A stretch of 64,000 bases of DNA from Ideonella sp. (GTDB lineage Bacteria; Pseudomonadota; Gammaproteobacteria; Burkholderiales; Burkholderiaceae_C). The stretch is from NCBI GenBank assembly GCA_015075165.1, contig JABTUY010000012.1, forward strand, positions 22,962 through 86,961, written 5' to 3'. Below the pieces are notes generated by a model. It ran no database searches, had not been told where the DNA came from, and saw nothing but the letters and a program-made list of their open reading frames with translations. Position 1 is the first letter of the stretch. Every line of letters starts with the position of its first letter. Below are positions 10,097-19,316 of this stretch, in pieces. The translations under genes were made by a program, and so were the position numbers.

Positions 10097-11449
10097 ATGC
10101 GCCACACCTCTCTCGTCGCCAGCGCGCTGCTGTGCAGCGCACCCGCGTTCGCCGCCGATCGCGCGATCACGCCGCCGCCCGCGGTCTCGATGTCGTGGGG
10201 CTACGTCACGCACAACAACGCCGTCGAGGGCCACCGCCAGCCGGCGGTCGGCTTCTGGCAGCGCGCCTCGGGCGCCAAGCCGGGCGTGGGCATCGTCTTC
10301 GTCGGCACGATGGAGTACCAGTTGCCGGAGACGCCGCCGTCGCACGTGCGCTCGGCCACCTTCCAGTTCAGCGGCAAGCAGAGCCAGTGCGTCGGTGCCG
10401 AGCCGGTGGTGATCGAGGTCTATGCCTATGCCGCCGACGGTCGCGGCGACAAGGCGGACGCGCAGGCTGGCACGCGCATGGCTCAAATGCGCGCCGACTG
10501 CACGACCAACCCGGCGTTCACCCAGCCGATCGACGTGACCGCGCTGGTACGACAGTTGTCGGTGCCGTCCGGCATCCGCCACATCGGCTTCAACATGCGC
10601 AAGGCCAACAACCGCCAGGGGCCCGGCTTGTTCTCGCTCAGCCCGGGCAAGCTGACGATCGTGGTGGCCGACGAGGCACTTGCTCAGCAACCGGCACCAC
10701 GCGTGGAGGCGCCGAGTGGTGCCACGGTGCTCAGCGAGAGCTTCGAGGCGCCCGCCAGCGGCAACTACACAGTCGTGCGTGCCGGGCAGGCGTTCAGCAC
10801 CTCGTCGAGCACCTGGGCCGTCGAGGCCGGCAGCATCGACATCGTCAACACGCGCGTGCGCACCGAGGCCGCCGCCTTCGACGGCATCCAGGGGATCGAT
10901 CTCGCCGGCTCGCCGGGTGCCGGCGTCATCTCGACCCGGCTTGCCACGCAGCCGGGCCAGCAATACCGGCTGACGTTCCACTACGCGCGCAACAACGGCA
11001 TCGGCGCCACGCCGGCGCGCGCGCGCGTCGAGATGATCGGCGCGGCGCCGTTGCTGCAAAGCGAGGTGCAGCACGATTCGCGGCGCCTGCCGTTCAACGC
11101 CTATCAGCGCTACAGCGCGCTCTTTCAGGCCGATGGAACCAGCGCGACGCTGCGCTTCAGTTCGCTCAACGACGGCAACTTCGGCGTCGTGCTGGACGCC
11201 GTTTCGGTGGTCGCAGTGCCGTCGGGGATGTCAGCAGGCGCACCGCTCGCCGGTGCACCCGGCGCGGCCCAACCCACGGCCGCCGGCCCCAACGGCCTCA
11301 TCAAGGCACTCGGCACGCTGGTGCGCGGCGGTGGCAGCAAGGCTGCGCGCGACCAGGCCAAGGGTGAAGCGCTCGACGGCATCGCCACGTTGCCGGCAGC
11401 CGGGGAGGCGCCGGCCGCGCCGGCGGCGCCCCAACAGAACCCACAGTGA
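10097..11449 (+). CDS. Exported protein with DUF642-like galactose-binding-type domain
   Basis: A 450-residue protein of unknown function, first gene of an apparent five-gene operon. Residues 1-20 are a Sec signal peptide ending AFAA. Residues about 21-200 form one beta-rich domain (YVTHNNAVEGHRQPAVGFW, LTIVVADE). Residues about 210-375 look like a DUF642 or similar galactose-binding-like domain: it starts LSESFEAP, contains GIQGIDLAG, and ends NFGVVLDAVSVV. The rest is a Pro/Ala/Gly-rich tail. A strong AGGAGGG lies just before the ATG. Such domains often bind carbohydrate, but no substrate is shown here. Confidence 0.75.
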   Translation: MRHTSLVASALLCSAPAFAADRAITPPPAVSMSWGYVTHNNAVEGHRQPAVGFWQRASGAKPGVGIVFVGTMEYQLPETPPSHVRSATFQFSGKQSQCVGAEPVVIEVYAYAADGRGDKADAQAGTRMAQMRADCTTNPAFTQPIDVTALVRQLSVPSGIRHIGFNMRKANNRQGPGLFSLSPGKLTIVVADEALAQQPAPRVEAPSGATVLSESFEAPASGNYTVVRAGQAFSTSSSTWAVEAGSIDIVNTRVRTEAAAFDGIQGIDLAGSPGAGVISTRLATQPGQQYRLTFHYARNNGIGATPARARVEMIGAAPLLQSEVQHDSRRLPFNAYQRYSALFQADGTSATLRFSSLNDGNFGVVLDAVSVVAVPSGMSAGAPLAGAPGAAQPTAAGPNGLIKALGTLVRGGGSKAARDQAKGEALDGIATLPAAGEAPAAPAAPQQNPQ

Positions 11450-11471
11450 GACCGGCAAAGGAGAAGCTGAC

Positions 11472-11963
11472 GTGTCGCTCGACTCGGTGTCGTTCTCGGC
11501 CGTGCGCATGTGCTGGGGCATCGCACTCGTCGCGTGCACAGGTTCACTGCAGGCTCAATCGACCCCACCGCTGCGCAAGCACGTCGGTTCGCCCGACTAC
11601 CCCACGCTGCTGAAGGAGCCCGCGGTCAAGAAGAACCTCGACGCGGTGGTCGGCAAGCAACTGCCGGCGCTGATGCGCAACATCAACGTCACGGGCGACA
11701 TCGACCGCATCGGCGGCGCGCTGGCCATCGCCGGCAACGCGCCGCACAAGGGCGGCGAGGAGGAAGGCGTGATCTGCGTATCGGAGTTCGACGGCAAGGT
11801 CGAGGCGGCGATCTTCTCCAAGTCGCGCATCACGGTGTTCGCCCGCGACCAGAACTACGAACACCTGATGTTGTGCATCAAGGACTGGATCACGCAGGTC
11901 AATTCGGGGCACCGCGATCGCTTCAAGCAGCCGACCAACGTGCGGTTCGCTGCGCCGCACTGA
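11472..11963 (+). CDS. Exported hypothetical protein, second gene of the operon
   Basis: A 163-residue protein that I do not recognise. It starts with GTG placed 8 bases after AAAGGAG, and the N-terminus carries a hydrophobic signal segment ending LQAQ at about residue 29. The mature part has a GEEEGVICVSEFDGKVEAAIFS segment and a conserved-looking Cys pair, and no membrane segment. The gap to the upstream gene is 22 bp, so co-transcription is likely. An internal ATG at 11508 would give a shorter, cleaner signal peptide but has a poorer RBS. Confidence 0.65.
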   Translation: MSLDSVSFSAVRMCWGIALVACTGSLQAQSTPPLRKHVGSPDYPTLLKEPAVKKNLDAVVGKQLPALMRNINVTGDIDRIGGALAIAGNAPHKGGEEEGVICVSEFDGKVEAAIFSKSRITVFARDQNYEHLMLCIKDWITQVNSGHRDRFKQPTNVRFAAPH

Positions 11964-11991
11964 ACTCACCACCCATCATCGGAGGGCTCGC

Positions 11992-12246
11992 ATGAAATCG
12001 CTGCTCTTCTTCGACTCGATGATCACGCCGCGCATCATCACCTTCATCTACTGGCTGCTGCTGTTCGCGGCGCTGATCGGCGGCATCGGCGCGATGTTCA
12101 CGTTCGGACGCCTGTCGTTCTCGGGCTTCGCCACCGGGCTGGCGATCATCGCCGGCGGCGCGCTCGGCGCGCGCGTCTGGTGCGAGCTGCTGATGGTGCT
12201 GTTCAAGATCAACGAGCACACTCACAAGATGGCCGAGCGGCCGTGA
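11992..12246 (+). CDS. DUF4282-like small membrane protein
   Basis: An 84-residue protein with two hydrophobic segments (about residues 10-32 and 42-65) and a short polar C-terminus. The pattern FIYWLLLFAALIGGIG followed by ARVWCELLMVLFKINE is that of DUF4282 proteins, small inner-membrane proteins of unknown role. The gene starts 28 bp after the previous one, behind a clear GGAGGG, and appears to belong to the same operon. Confidence 0.75.
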   Translation: MKSLLFFDSMITPRIITFIYWLLLFAALIGGIGAMFTFGRLSFSGFATGLAIIAGGALGARVWCELLMVLFKINEHTHKMAERP

Positions 12247-12263
12247 CGCGCAGGAGCATGGCG

Positions 12264-13175
12264 ATGCAAGCTCGACTGCTTTCGTTGCTCGGCGCGCTGG
12301 CCGTCGCGGCCTGCGGCAACTCCGAGCCCCCAAGGCCGGCGCCGCCGGTCAAGACCACCGCCAAGGCGCCCGACAAGCCGAGCGACGGCCTGCCGCCGCC
12401 CGACTGTTCGGTCAAGATCGACCGCAACCTCTCCGGGCCCGACATCGTCGGCATGAAGCTCGGCATGGCGCGCGAGGACGCTTTGAACTACGCGCGCTGC
12501 CTCAACAAGGACACCTTCGTCAGCTTCGAGGGCACGTGGATCCAGGGGCTGCGCAGCTACGGCATCAAGCTCGCGCCGCAGGTGTTCGTGGCGCAGTTCG
12601 GCGACAGCCGGCCGTGCAAGTTCAGCTCGATGGACGAGATGAACAAGTGCGGCGCGGGCAACCGCGCCTGGACCCATGTGGCCGAGAAGATCACTGTGGT
12701 GTCGCCCGGCGTGCCGGGCCGCGAGAAGGTGCTCGGCATCTGGCGCGAGCAGCACTTCAGGCCCGGCGAGATGCCCGAGGCGCAGTCGCTGCTGCCGGCG
12801 CTGGTGCAGAAGTACGGGCCGCCGCAGGTCACGCAGAAGGACGGCAACAGTTGGATGCGCATGGACTGGCTGCACGACGCCTCCGGCACGCCGATCGCGC
12901 AAGGTCAGCGCGGCCCGCATTGCCGCTCGATCAGCGCGCGCGGCAACGAATCGCACTCCTGGTCCGACGCCTGCGGCCTGACCATCACCGCGCTCGTCGT
13001 GCTGAGCCCCGACAACCCGCTGCTGGCCAAGGAGCTGAACGTCGGCATGCTGCACCAGCAGCAGCTTTACCGAACCGGCCAGTCGCTGCAGACGCAGCTG
13101 CAGGCGATGGAGCAGCAACGGCGCGAGCAGGAGGCCGACAAGGGCAAGAGTGCGGCAGCGAACGTCAAGCTGTGA
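12264..13175 (+). CDS. Hypothetical lipoprotein, fourth gene of the operon
   Basis: A 303-residue protein with a lipoprotein signal peptide: the lipobox AVAAC places the lipidated Cys at residue 17. A Pro/Lys-rich linker leads to a region with several Cys residues (PPPDCSVKI, NYARCLNKD, PHCRSIS) that may form disulphides. The C-terminal end is a charged, Gln/Glu-rich coiled-coil-like helix. ATG 12264 was chosen because AGGAG at 12252-12256 lies 7 bases upstream; ATG 12258 is too close to it. No family was recognised. It lies 17 bp after the DUF4282-like gene and 2 bp before the next. Confidence 0.65.
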   Translation: MQARLLSLLGALAVAACGNSEPPRPAPPVKTTAKAPDKPSDGLPPPDCSVKIDRNLSGPDIVGMKLGMAREDALNYARCLNKDTFVSFEGTWIQGLRSYGIKLAPQVFVAQFGDSRPCKFSSMDEMNKCGAGNRAWTHVAEKITVVSPGVPGREKVLGIWREQHFRPGEMPEAQSLLPALVQKYGPPQVTQKDGNSWMRMDWLHDASGTPIAQGQRGPHCRSISARGNESHSWSDACGLTITALVVLSPDNPLLAKELNVGMLHQQQLYRTGQSLQTQLQAMEQQRREQEADKGKSAAANVKL

Positions 13176-13177
13176 CG

Positions 13178-14026
13178 ATGCGTGTTCGCTCGGCTTGCGC
13201 GTTCGCCGTCGTGCTGGCGGCGGCGCTGCTGCCGCGCGCACAGGCCGCGAGCTTCGACGCCAAGGTGTGCACCGGATCGTTGCCGTCGTGGAGCTGGAGC
13301 CTCGGCTATGACTCGTATTGCCTCGGCTATCAGGGCGGGCATTGCCCGACCGCGCGCGACGAGGATGCCTGCCTCCAGGGCCGGCGCGACCGCAGCACGC
13401 AGACCACCGCCGATGCACGGCGCAGCGTCGGCGACCTGCGCGAACGTGTGCTGCGCCTGCCGGCGCTGCCGCCCGAGCGCAACCCGCTGCTCGGGCGCTG
13501 GCGCCGCGTGACGCCGGGGGGCGCCGTGCAGGGTGGCGGCGGCCTTGGGCAACTGATGGCGATGGCTGCCGCCGGCCCGTGCGGCATGCTGCTCGGCTCG
13601 GGCGTCATCGAGTTCACCGCCGGCGAGTTGTTCAGCACCGACGCGTCGGGTCGCGACTCGCTCGGACGCGTGCAATACCGCATGCAGGGCAATCGGGCCT
13701 ACGCGGTGCCGCAGCCTGGCGCAGTGCAACTGCTGGCGTTCGAGATCCTCGGGCCCGATCGCATCCGCGAGGCGCTGGTGGGCGGCAACTGCACGCTGGT
13801 GCGCGTCGGGCCACCGGGGTCCTCGGTTGCGGCGCCGGCCCCAGCGCACCTGAGTTCATCGCCGCATGGACGTGGCGAAGGCCGCGACGACGGCGGTCGG
13901 CACGTGCATGGGCGGCGCTCGCTGGAACACCCCCGCGAGGAACCCGACGCAAGCGCCGCCGCGGGCCCCGTTTCGGGGGGCGCGGCGAGGCCGAATGCGA
14001 CGCGCCCGCGGACGGGGCGTCGGTAG
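13178..14026 (+). CDS. Exported Cys-rich hypothetical protein, last gene of the operon
   Basis: A 282-residue product starting 2 bp after the previous stop. Residues 1-21 form a signal peptide ending AQAAS. The first 60 mature residues contain four Cys (KVCTGS, SYCLGY, GGHCPT, DACLQG), suggesting disulphides in the periplasm or outside. A middle region (residues about 85-215) ends in a further Cys. The last 70 or so residues are Arg/Gly/Pro-rich low complexity and may be an artefact of frame drift or a degraded end. The stop overlaps the -10-like hexamer proposed for fbaA. No family was recognised. Confidence 0.55.
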   Translation: MRVRSACAFAVVLAAALLPRAQAASFDAKVCTGSLPSWSWSLGYDSYCLGYQGGHCPTARDEDACLQGRRDRSTQTTADARRSVGDLRERVLRLPALPPERNPLLGRWRRVTPGGAVQGGGGLGQLMAMAAAGPCGMLLGSGVIEFTAGELFSTDASGRDSLGRVQYRMQGNRAYAVPQPGAVQLLAFEILGPDRIREALVGGNCTLVRVGPPGSSVAAPAPAHLSSSPHGRGEGRDDGGRHVHGRRSLEHPREEPDASAAAGPVSGGAARPNATRPRTGRR

Positions 14027-14029
14027 AAT
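14024..14029 (+). promoter_or_regulatory. Possible -10 element upstream of fbaA
   Basis: TAGAAT lies 64 bp before the fbaA ATG in otherwise very GC-rich DNA and directly at the end of the preceding gene. No convincing -35 hexamer is visible at 16-18 bp. Confidence 0.35.
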
Positions 14030-14092
14030 TTGCGCCCTGGGTCCGGCGTTGCCACGGCGCCGGCGATGCAGCAGTCCACCGCGGGGTACGCC

Positions 14093-15157
14093 ATGCCACT
14101 CGTCTCGATGCGCCAATTGCTGGACCATGCCGCCGAACACGGTTACGGCATTCCGGCGTTCAACGTCAACAACCTCGAACAGGTGCAGGCGGTGATGACC
14201 GCCGCGGCCGAGGTGAATGCGCCGGTCATCCTGCAGGCCAGCGCCGGCGCGCGCAAGTATGCCGGCGAGTCGTTCATCAAGCACCTGATCCTGGCCGCCA
14301 CCGAGGCCTACCCGAAGCTGCCGCTGGTGATGCACCAGGACCACGGCCAGAGCCCCGACGTCTGCAAGGGTGCGATCGACCTCGGCTTCAGCTCGGTGAT
14401 GATGGACGGCTCGCTGCAGGCCGACGGCAAGAGCATCGCCAGCTACGAGTACAACGTCGACGTCACGCACAAGGTGGTGACGATGGCGCACGAGCTCGGC
14501 ATCACCGTCGAAGGCGAACTCGGCTGCCTCGGCTCGCTCGAGACGATGAAGGGCGACAAGGAAGACGGCCACGGCGCCGAGGGCACGATGACGCGCGAGC
14601 AGCTGCTCACCGACCCCGAGCAGGCGGCCGACTTCGTGAAGCGCACCCAGCTTGATGCGCTGGCGATCGCCATCGGCACCAGCCATGGCGCCTACAAGTT
14701 CACCCGCAAGCCCACTGGCGACATCCTGGCCATCGGCCGCATCAAGGAGATCCACCGCCGCATCCCGAACACGCACCTGGTGATGCACGGCAGCTCCAGC
14801 GTGCCGCAGGATCTGCTGGAGCAGATCCGCCAGTACGGTGGCAAGATGAAAGAGACCTACGGCGTGCCGGTGGAGGAGATCCAGGAAGCCATCAAGCACG
14901 GCGTGCGCAAGATCAACATCGACACCGACATCCGCCTGGCGATGACCGGTGCGGTGCGCAAGTTCATGGCCGAGAACCCCGACAAGTTCGATGCGCGCGA
15001 GTGGCTCAAGCCGGCGCGCGAAGCGGCCTACCGCATCTGCAAGGAGCGCTACCTGCAGTTCGGCTGCGAGGGGCAGGCCGGCAAGATCCAGTCGACACCG
15101 CTGGCCGCCATGGCGCAGCGCTACCGGCGCGGAGAACTGGCCCAGACGGTGGTCTGA
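14093..15157 (+). CDS. fbaA: Class II fructose-bisphosphate aldolase
   Basis: Cleaves or forms fructose 1,6-bisphosphate in glycolysis and gluconeogenesis with a zinc ion. The 354-residue length and the start [15 protein letters not shown] match the Calvin-cycle-type (long) class II subfamily common in Betaproteobacteria. Zinc and substrate motifs visible are VMHQDHGQS near residue 85, a VEGELGCLG segment, [11 protein letters not shown], and [10 protein letters not shown], followed by [12 protein letters not shown]. An upstream in-frame region was rejected because the chosen ATG gives the family start exactly. In related genomes fbaA directly follows pyk; here about 7.5 kb separates them. Confidence 0.96.
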   Translation: MPLVSMRQLLDHAAEHGYGIPAFNVNNLEQVQAVMTAAAEVNAPVILQASAGARKYAGESFIKHLILAATEAYPKLPLVMHQDHGQSPDVCKGAIDLGFSSVMMDGSLQADGKSIASYEYNVDVTHKVVTMAHELGITVEGELGCLGSLETMKGDKEDGHGAEGTMTREQLLTDPEQAADFVKRTQLDALAIAIGTSHGAYKFTRKPTGDILAIGRIKEIHRRIPNTHLVMHGSSSVPQDLLEQIRQYGGKMKETYGVPVEEIQEAIKHGVRKINIDTDIRLAMTGAVRKFMAENPDKFDAREWLKPAREAAYRICKERYLQFGCEGQAGKIQSTPLAAMAQRYRRGELAQTVV

Positions 15158-15168
15158 AGCGCACGCCG

Positions 15169-15194
15169 GGCCGGTTGGCACGGCCGGTTGGCAC
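15169..15194 (+). repeat. Perfect 13-bp tandem duplication upstream of purC
   Basis: GGCCGGTTGGCAC occurs twice without a gap (15169-15181 and 15182-15194), 12 bp after the fbaA stop and 51 bp before the purC start. It lies in the likely purC promoter region. It may be simple slippage or an operator. Confidence 0.8.
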
Positions 15195-15245
15195 AATGGC
15201 GCGCCCACCCTGCCCGCCCGGCAACCGGCCGCGGCCCCCATCGTC

Positions 15246-16145
15246 ATGAGCACCAGCGCGCTGTTCGAATCGCACCTGCACTCGCTGCCGCTGATCGCGC
15301 GCGGCAAGGTGCGCGACAACTACGCCGTCGGCAGTGACCGCATCCTGATGGTCGCCAGCGACCGCATCTCGGCGTTCGACGTCGTCATGGGCGAGCCGAT
15401 ACCGGGCAAGGGCGAGACGCTGACGCGCATGGCGCTGTTCTGGTTCGACCGGCTGCGGCACGTGGTGCCCAACCACCTCACCGGCGACGACCCGACGTCG
15501 GTCGTTGCGCCTGATGAGGTCGCACAGGTGCGCGGCCGCTCGATGCTGGTGAAGCGGCTGCAACCGCTGCCGATCGAAGCCGTGGTGCGCGGCTACCTCG
15601 CCGGTTCGGGCTGGAAGGAGTACCAGCAATCGCGCTCGGTGTGCGGCATCGCGCTGCCGGCCGGGCTGCGGCAGGCTTCGCGGCTGCCCGAGCCGATCTT
15701 CACGCCGGCGACCAAGGCCGAAGCCGGCGCGCACGACGAGAACATCTCGTTCGAGCAGGCCGCAGCCCTCGTCGGCCGCGCCACCGCCGAGCAAGTGCGT
15801 CGCATCGCCATCCACCTGTACCAGGAGGCCGCCGCCTACGCCCTCACACGCGGCATCGTCATCGCCGACACCAAGTTCGAGTTCGGATTCGATCGCGACG
15901 GCACGCTGACACTGATGGACGAGGTGCTGACACCGGATTCATCGCGCTTCTGGCCGGTGGACTCGTATCGCGAGGGTGAGTCGCCACCGAGCTTCGACAA
16001 GCAGTACCTGCGGGACTGGTTGGAGGCGGTGCGGGTGGAGGGCAAGCCGTGGAAGAAGAAGGCGCCTCCGCCGGCGTTGCCGGGGGAGGTGATCGACCAG
16101 ACCGCGACGCGATACAAGACAGCGTCTGACGCGCTTCTGCGGTAG
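15246..16145 (+). CDS. purC: Phosphoribosylaminoimidazole-succinocarboxamide synthase (SAICAR synthetase)
   Basis: Joins CAIR with aspartate using ATP in purine synthesis. The 299-residue product shows the family blocks [11 protein letters not shown] near residue 19, [21 protein letters not shown], and [13 protein letters not shown]. Further along come [21 protein letters not shown], and [15 protein letters not shown]. Length fits the longer, eukaryote-like bacterial subgroup. The start at the first ATG of the family alignment is 88 bp after fbaA. purE and purK, which usually follow in Burkholderiales, are absent; a low-GC gene is there instead. Confidence 0.96.
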   Translation: MSTSALFESHLHSLPLIARGKVRDNYAVGSDRILMVASDRISAFDVVMGEPIPGKGETLTRMALFWFDRLRHVVPNHLTGDDPTSVVAPDEVAQVRGRSMLVKRLQPLPIEAVVRGYLAGSGWKEYQQSRSVCGIALPAGLRQASRLPEPIFTPATKAEAGAHDENISFEQAAALVGRATAEQVRRIAIHLYQEAAAYALTRGIVIADTKFEFGFDRDGTLTLMDEVLTPDSSRFWPVDSYREGESPPSFDKQYLRDWLEAVRVEGKPWKKKAPPPALPGEVIDQTATRYKTASDALLR

Positions 16146-16150
16146 CGATC

Positions 16151-17245
16151 ATGTCCAGGCTGCTTCAGGAACTGGATCGCGTCATCCGGAACGCAAGCAG
16201 CCGCGATGAATGGGCGCGTGCAGCGTGCCGACGGGCTGAGATTCTTGGGCGGCAAGGAGACACATCCGCGGCAACGATCGCGATATCCGCAGTGCGCACC
16301 GAGTACGGCCACGCGCTGTCACCTGACGTGGCGGTTTGGCTGATGCTGACAGAGGGGATCCTGGAGTTCTATGCGGGTGCTTCAGACATGGGAGTTGGCC
16401 GGCTGAAGCGCGCCCATGCGATGTCTGCAGCCATGGAAGGCTGCGCGGCGAGGTCCACCTGCGCCGGATGGATGGCCTTGTACTCGTTGAACAACCGTCG
16501 CTTTGATGAGATGGCGCAGCTTCTTGCTGAGGCCTTCGAACTCGCACGGGCCGACGATCACCAAGCGAGGGCTCGCGCCTCTTTGGTCCTTGCCGATGGC
16601 TTTCACTTCGGCGGGCGATTCGATCTGGCACGTCCGTGGTACGACAAGACACGATTTCATGCCGCGGCAGAGGGTGATGAGTCCGCCATTAGTGCGATGC
16701 TTCACAACGTCGCTGCCTTTAGAACTGCGAACTTGAAGCTGGCCGATGCACTCGGCGATGAGCTTGCCAAGGAGTCTAGGCACGCTTCGATGGAAGCCGC
16801 CTCAGCGTCTGCGTACGATCGAGCAATAGGGACAAGATCGTTCGATCAGCTGCTTCCGCATGTCCATGCGCAAGTGCTCATGATCGAGAGGCGGTATGAC
16901 GAAGCGTTTCAACTCCTCTCCCAGATCGACGTCAGCGGGCTGCTTCCACGGGTGCATGCAATTCACTACGCAGACCTCGCAACATGCGCGAGCTACCTCT
17001 CGAAGCGAGATCTCGTGCCGAACTTGGTTGATCTAGCCGAGAAGTCGCTCGGACCCGGTATGGATGGGGATGACGTTGTCTATGCCTGCAGTAGGTTGAC
17101 CATGCTGTACGAGGGGTTGGGGGATGCCGCCAAGGCCGCCAAGTCTGCCGCCCGGGCCAAGGAGCAGTTCACGATCTTTCGTCAGACGCAGACAAGCTTG
17201 GTAGCCAAGCTGATAGACGTGTCCGAACGGGTCGGCGCGAAATAG
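16151..17245 (+). CDS. TPR-like helical-repeat protein of atypical low GC
   Basis: A 364-residue protein of unknown function, without signal peptide or membrane segment. It is made of Ala-rich helical hairpins resembling tetratricopeptide repeats (DEWARAACRRAEILGRQGD, ARASLVLADGFHFGGRFDLARPWYDK, ERRYDEAFQLLSQ). Composition is clearly unlike the neighbours: two 60-base lines inside it (16681-16740 and 16861-16920) contain 31 and 32 G+C, about 52-53%, against roughly 68% for a typical line here. Rare AGA and AGG codons appear. It starts 5 bp after purC, where purE would be expected, and converges on the histone-like gene. Acquisition by transfer is likely; no mobile element remains beside it. 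Confidence 0.7.
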   Translation: MSRLLQELDRVIRNASSRDEWARAACRRAEILGRQGDTSAATIAISAVRTEYGHALSPDVAVWLMLTEGILEFYAGASDMGVGRLKRAHAMSAAMEGCAARSTCAGWMALYSLNNRRFDEMAQLLAEAFELARADDHQARARASLVLADGFHFGGRFDLARPWYDKTRFHAAAEGDESAISAMLHNVAAFRTANLKLADALGDELAKESRHASMEAASASAYDRAIGTRSFDQLLPHVHAQVLMIERRYDEAFQLLSQIDVSGLLPRVHAIHYADLATCASYLSKRDLVPNLVDLAEKSLGPGMDGDDVVYACSRLTMLYEGLGDAAKAAKSAARAKEQFTIFRQTQTSLVAKLIDVSERVGAK

Positions 17246-17251
17246 CTTGTA

Positions 17252-17280
17252 GAAAGAAAAAGCCCGGACAAGCCGGGCTT
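17252..17280 (-). terminator. Rho-independent terminator, mainly for the histone-like gene
   Basis: Stem AAGCCCGG (17260-17267) pairs with CCGGGCTT (17273-17280) around a 5-base loop. Read on the minus strand, the hairpin is followed by CTTTTTCTTTCT, a good U-run, so it ends the minus-strand histone-like transcript. It lies between two convergent genes and may also help stop the TPR-like gene. Confidence 0.8.
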
Positions 17281-17301
17281 CGCATTGGGCTAGCTGTGTG
17301 C

Positions 17302-17667
<366 letters not shown>

Positions 17668-17886
17668 TTCGATCTCCTTGATCAAGTTGACAAAAACGCC
17701 GCGCTGCCTTTGCAGGTCGGCGATTCACCGCTGAGCACCGCGGTCCGGCTCGCGCCGGGCAACGATCCCCCATCGGTGAACGGGGTGGCGGTGGCGTCCG
17801 TTGTTTCTGTCGTCAACGGTCCGCCGACCACGGTTCTTGATCTCGCTCGCTTTCGCTCGGGTGTCGCTGCCGTTCGATGCAGCGCG

Positions 17887-19101
17887 TCAATCCCAGGCGA
17901 GTGCGCCACCGGACTGGTACTCGATGACGCGGGTTTCAAAGAAGTTGCGCTCCTTCTTCAGGTCGATCATCTCGCTCATCCACGGGAACGGGTTCTCCTC
18001 GTTCGGGAACAGCGCCTCCAGGCCGATCTGCGTGGCACGCCGGTTGGCGATGTAGCGCAGGTAGCCCTTGAACATCGATGCGTTGAGGCCGAGCACGCCG
18101 CGCGGCATGGTGTCTTCGGCGTAGCGGTACTCGAGCTCGACGGCCTTCAGGAACAGTTGCTTGACCTCGGCGCGGAACTGCGGTGTCCACAGCTGCGGGT
18201 TCTCGAGCTTGATCTGGTTGATCAGGTCGATGCCGAAGTTGCAGTGCATCGACTCGTCGCGCAGGATGTACTGGTACTGCTCGGCGGCACCGGTCATCTT
18301 GTTCTGCCGGCCCAGCGCCAGGATCTGCGTGAAGCCGACGTAGAAGAACAGGCCTTCCATCAGGCAGGCGAAGACGATGATCGACTTCAGCAGCGTCTGG
18401 TCGGCCTCGGGCGTGCCGGTGCGGAAGTGCGGGTCCATGATCGCGTCGATGAACGGGATCAGGAACTCGTCCTTCTCGCGGATCGAGCCCACCTCGTGGT
18501 AGGCGTTGAAGATCTCGCCCTCGTCGAGCCCGAGCGACTCGACGATGTACTGGTAGGCGTGGGTGTGGATCGCCTCTTCGAACGCCTGCCGCAGCAGGAA
18601 CTGCCGGCACTCGGGCGCGGTGATGTGCCGGTAGGTGCCCAGCGTGATGTTGTTGGCCGCCAGCGAATCGGCGGTGACGAAGAAGCCGAGGTTGCGCTTG
18701 ATGATGCGGCGCTCGTCTTCACTCAGGCCGTTGGGATCCTTCCAGGTCGCGATGTCGCGCGACATGTTGATCTCCTGCGGCATCCAGTGGTTGGCGCAGG
18801 TGGCGAGGTACTTCTCCCAGGCCCATTTGTACTTGAACGGCACCAGCTGATTGACGTCGGTCTGGCCGTTGATGATTCGCTTCTCGGCCACGTTGACGCG
18901 CCGCGTGCTGGAGGCACCGGCTGGCGGGAGCGCCGTCGGCACCGTGGCTTGGCGAAGGGAAGCGAGGGGCCGTGCAACCTGCTGTTGCATCAGCTGCGGC
19001 GACGAGAGGGCCGCAGAGCGCACGGCGCCCGAGTGGGGATGTGCGGTGCTCTTGGAGGTGATCGACGATGTGGTTCTGATGTCTTCTTCCCAGATCAGCA
19101 T
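17887..19101 (-). CDS. nrdB: Ribonucleoside-diphosphate reductase class Ia, beta subunit
   Basis: Carries the di-iron centre and tyrosyl radical that starts ribonucleotide reduction. The 404-residue product has metal ligands Asp145, Glu176 and His179, then the radical Tyr183 in EEAIHTHAY. Further on are EGLFFYVGF and [10 protein letters not shown] with the other Glu and His ligands. The Tyr is present, so it is the ordinary class Ia type, not the Phe-containing Ic type. Residues 7-68 are a Ser/Ala/Pro-rich, probably disordered extension before the conserved core. AGGAAG precedes the ATG. It lies 215 bp after nrdA with its own promoter candidate. Confidence 0.96.
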   Translation of the reverse strand: MLIWEEDIRTTSSITSKSTAHPHSGAVRSAALSSPQLMQQQVARPLASLRQATVPTALPPAGASSTRRVNVAEKRIINGQTDVNQLVPFKYKWAWEKYLATCANHWMPQEINMSRDIATWKDPNGLSEDERRIIKRNLGFFVTADSLAANNITLGTYRHITAPECRQFLLRQAFEEAIHTHAYQYIVESLGLDEGEIFNAYHEVGSIREKDEFLIPFIDAIMDPHFRTGTPEADQTLLKSIIVFACLMEGLFFYVGFTQILALGRQNKMTGAAEQYQYILRDESMHCNFGIDLINQIKLENPQLWTPQFRAEVKQLFLKAVELEYRYAEDTMPRGVLGLNASMFKGYLRYIANRRATQIGLEALFPNEENPFPWMSEMIDLKKERNFFETRVIEYQSGGALAWD

Positions 19102-19124
19102 GTGAGTGCTTCCTGTGGTGGCGG

Positions 19125-19153
19125 ATTATGAGAGTGTTGTGTTCAAACACCAA
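19125..19153 (-). promoter_or_regulatory. Candidate sigma-70 promoter of nrdB
   Basis: On the minus strand TTGGTG (19153-19148) is followed after exactly 17 bp by CATAAT (19130-19125), 24 bp before the nrdB ATG. It would let nrdB be expressed separately from nrdA. Confidence 0.5.
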
Positions 19154-19210
19154 GCACTTCTTGACATTTGAATCGCCACGTTGTTGCGTGAGTGCATCGT
19201 TGTGAGCCGT

Positions 19211-19236
19211 GCGATGCGCGACCGGCCGCGCATCGC
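19211..19236 (-). other. Stem-loop in the nrdA-nrdB intergenic region
   Basis: GCGATGCGCG (19211-19220) and CGCGCATCGC (19227-19236) form a perfect 10-bp stem with a 6-base loop, about 80 bp after the nrdA stop. No U-run follows on either strand, so it may act in mRNA processing or stability rather than as a standard terminator. Confidence 0.5.
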
Positions 19237-19316
19237 ACGCGTCGATGCGCGAGTTCGCGCAAGGCATCGAATCGCGTGCGCGCGAACGCTGATCGCATCG
19301 ACCGGTCGCGCCGGAT

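Noticed and set aside
15175..15194. Possible sigma-54 promoter (TTGGCAC) before purC
   Set aside because: The GG and GC elements are not 10 bp apart as required; the similarity is due to the tandem repeat.
17887..19101. NrdB as subclass Ic (radical Tyr replaced by Phe)
   Set aside because: The EEAIHTHAY motif retains the radical Tyr (Tyr183), so it is ordinary class Ia.
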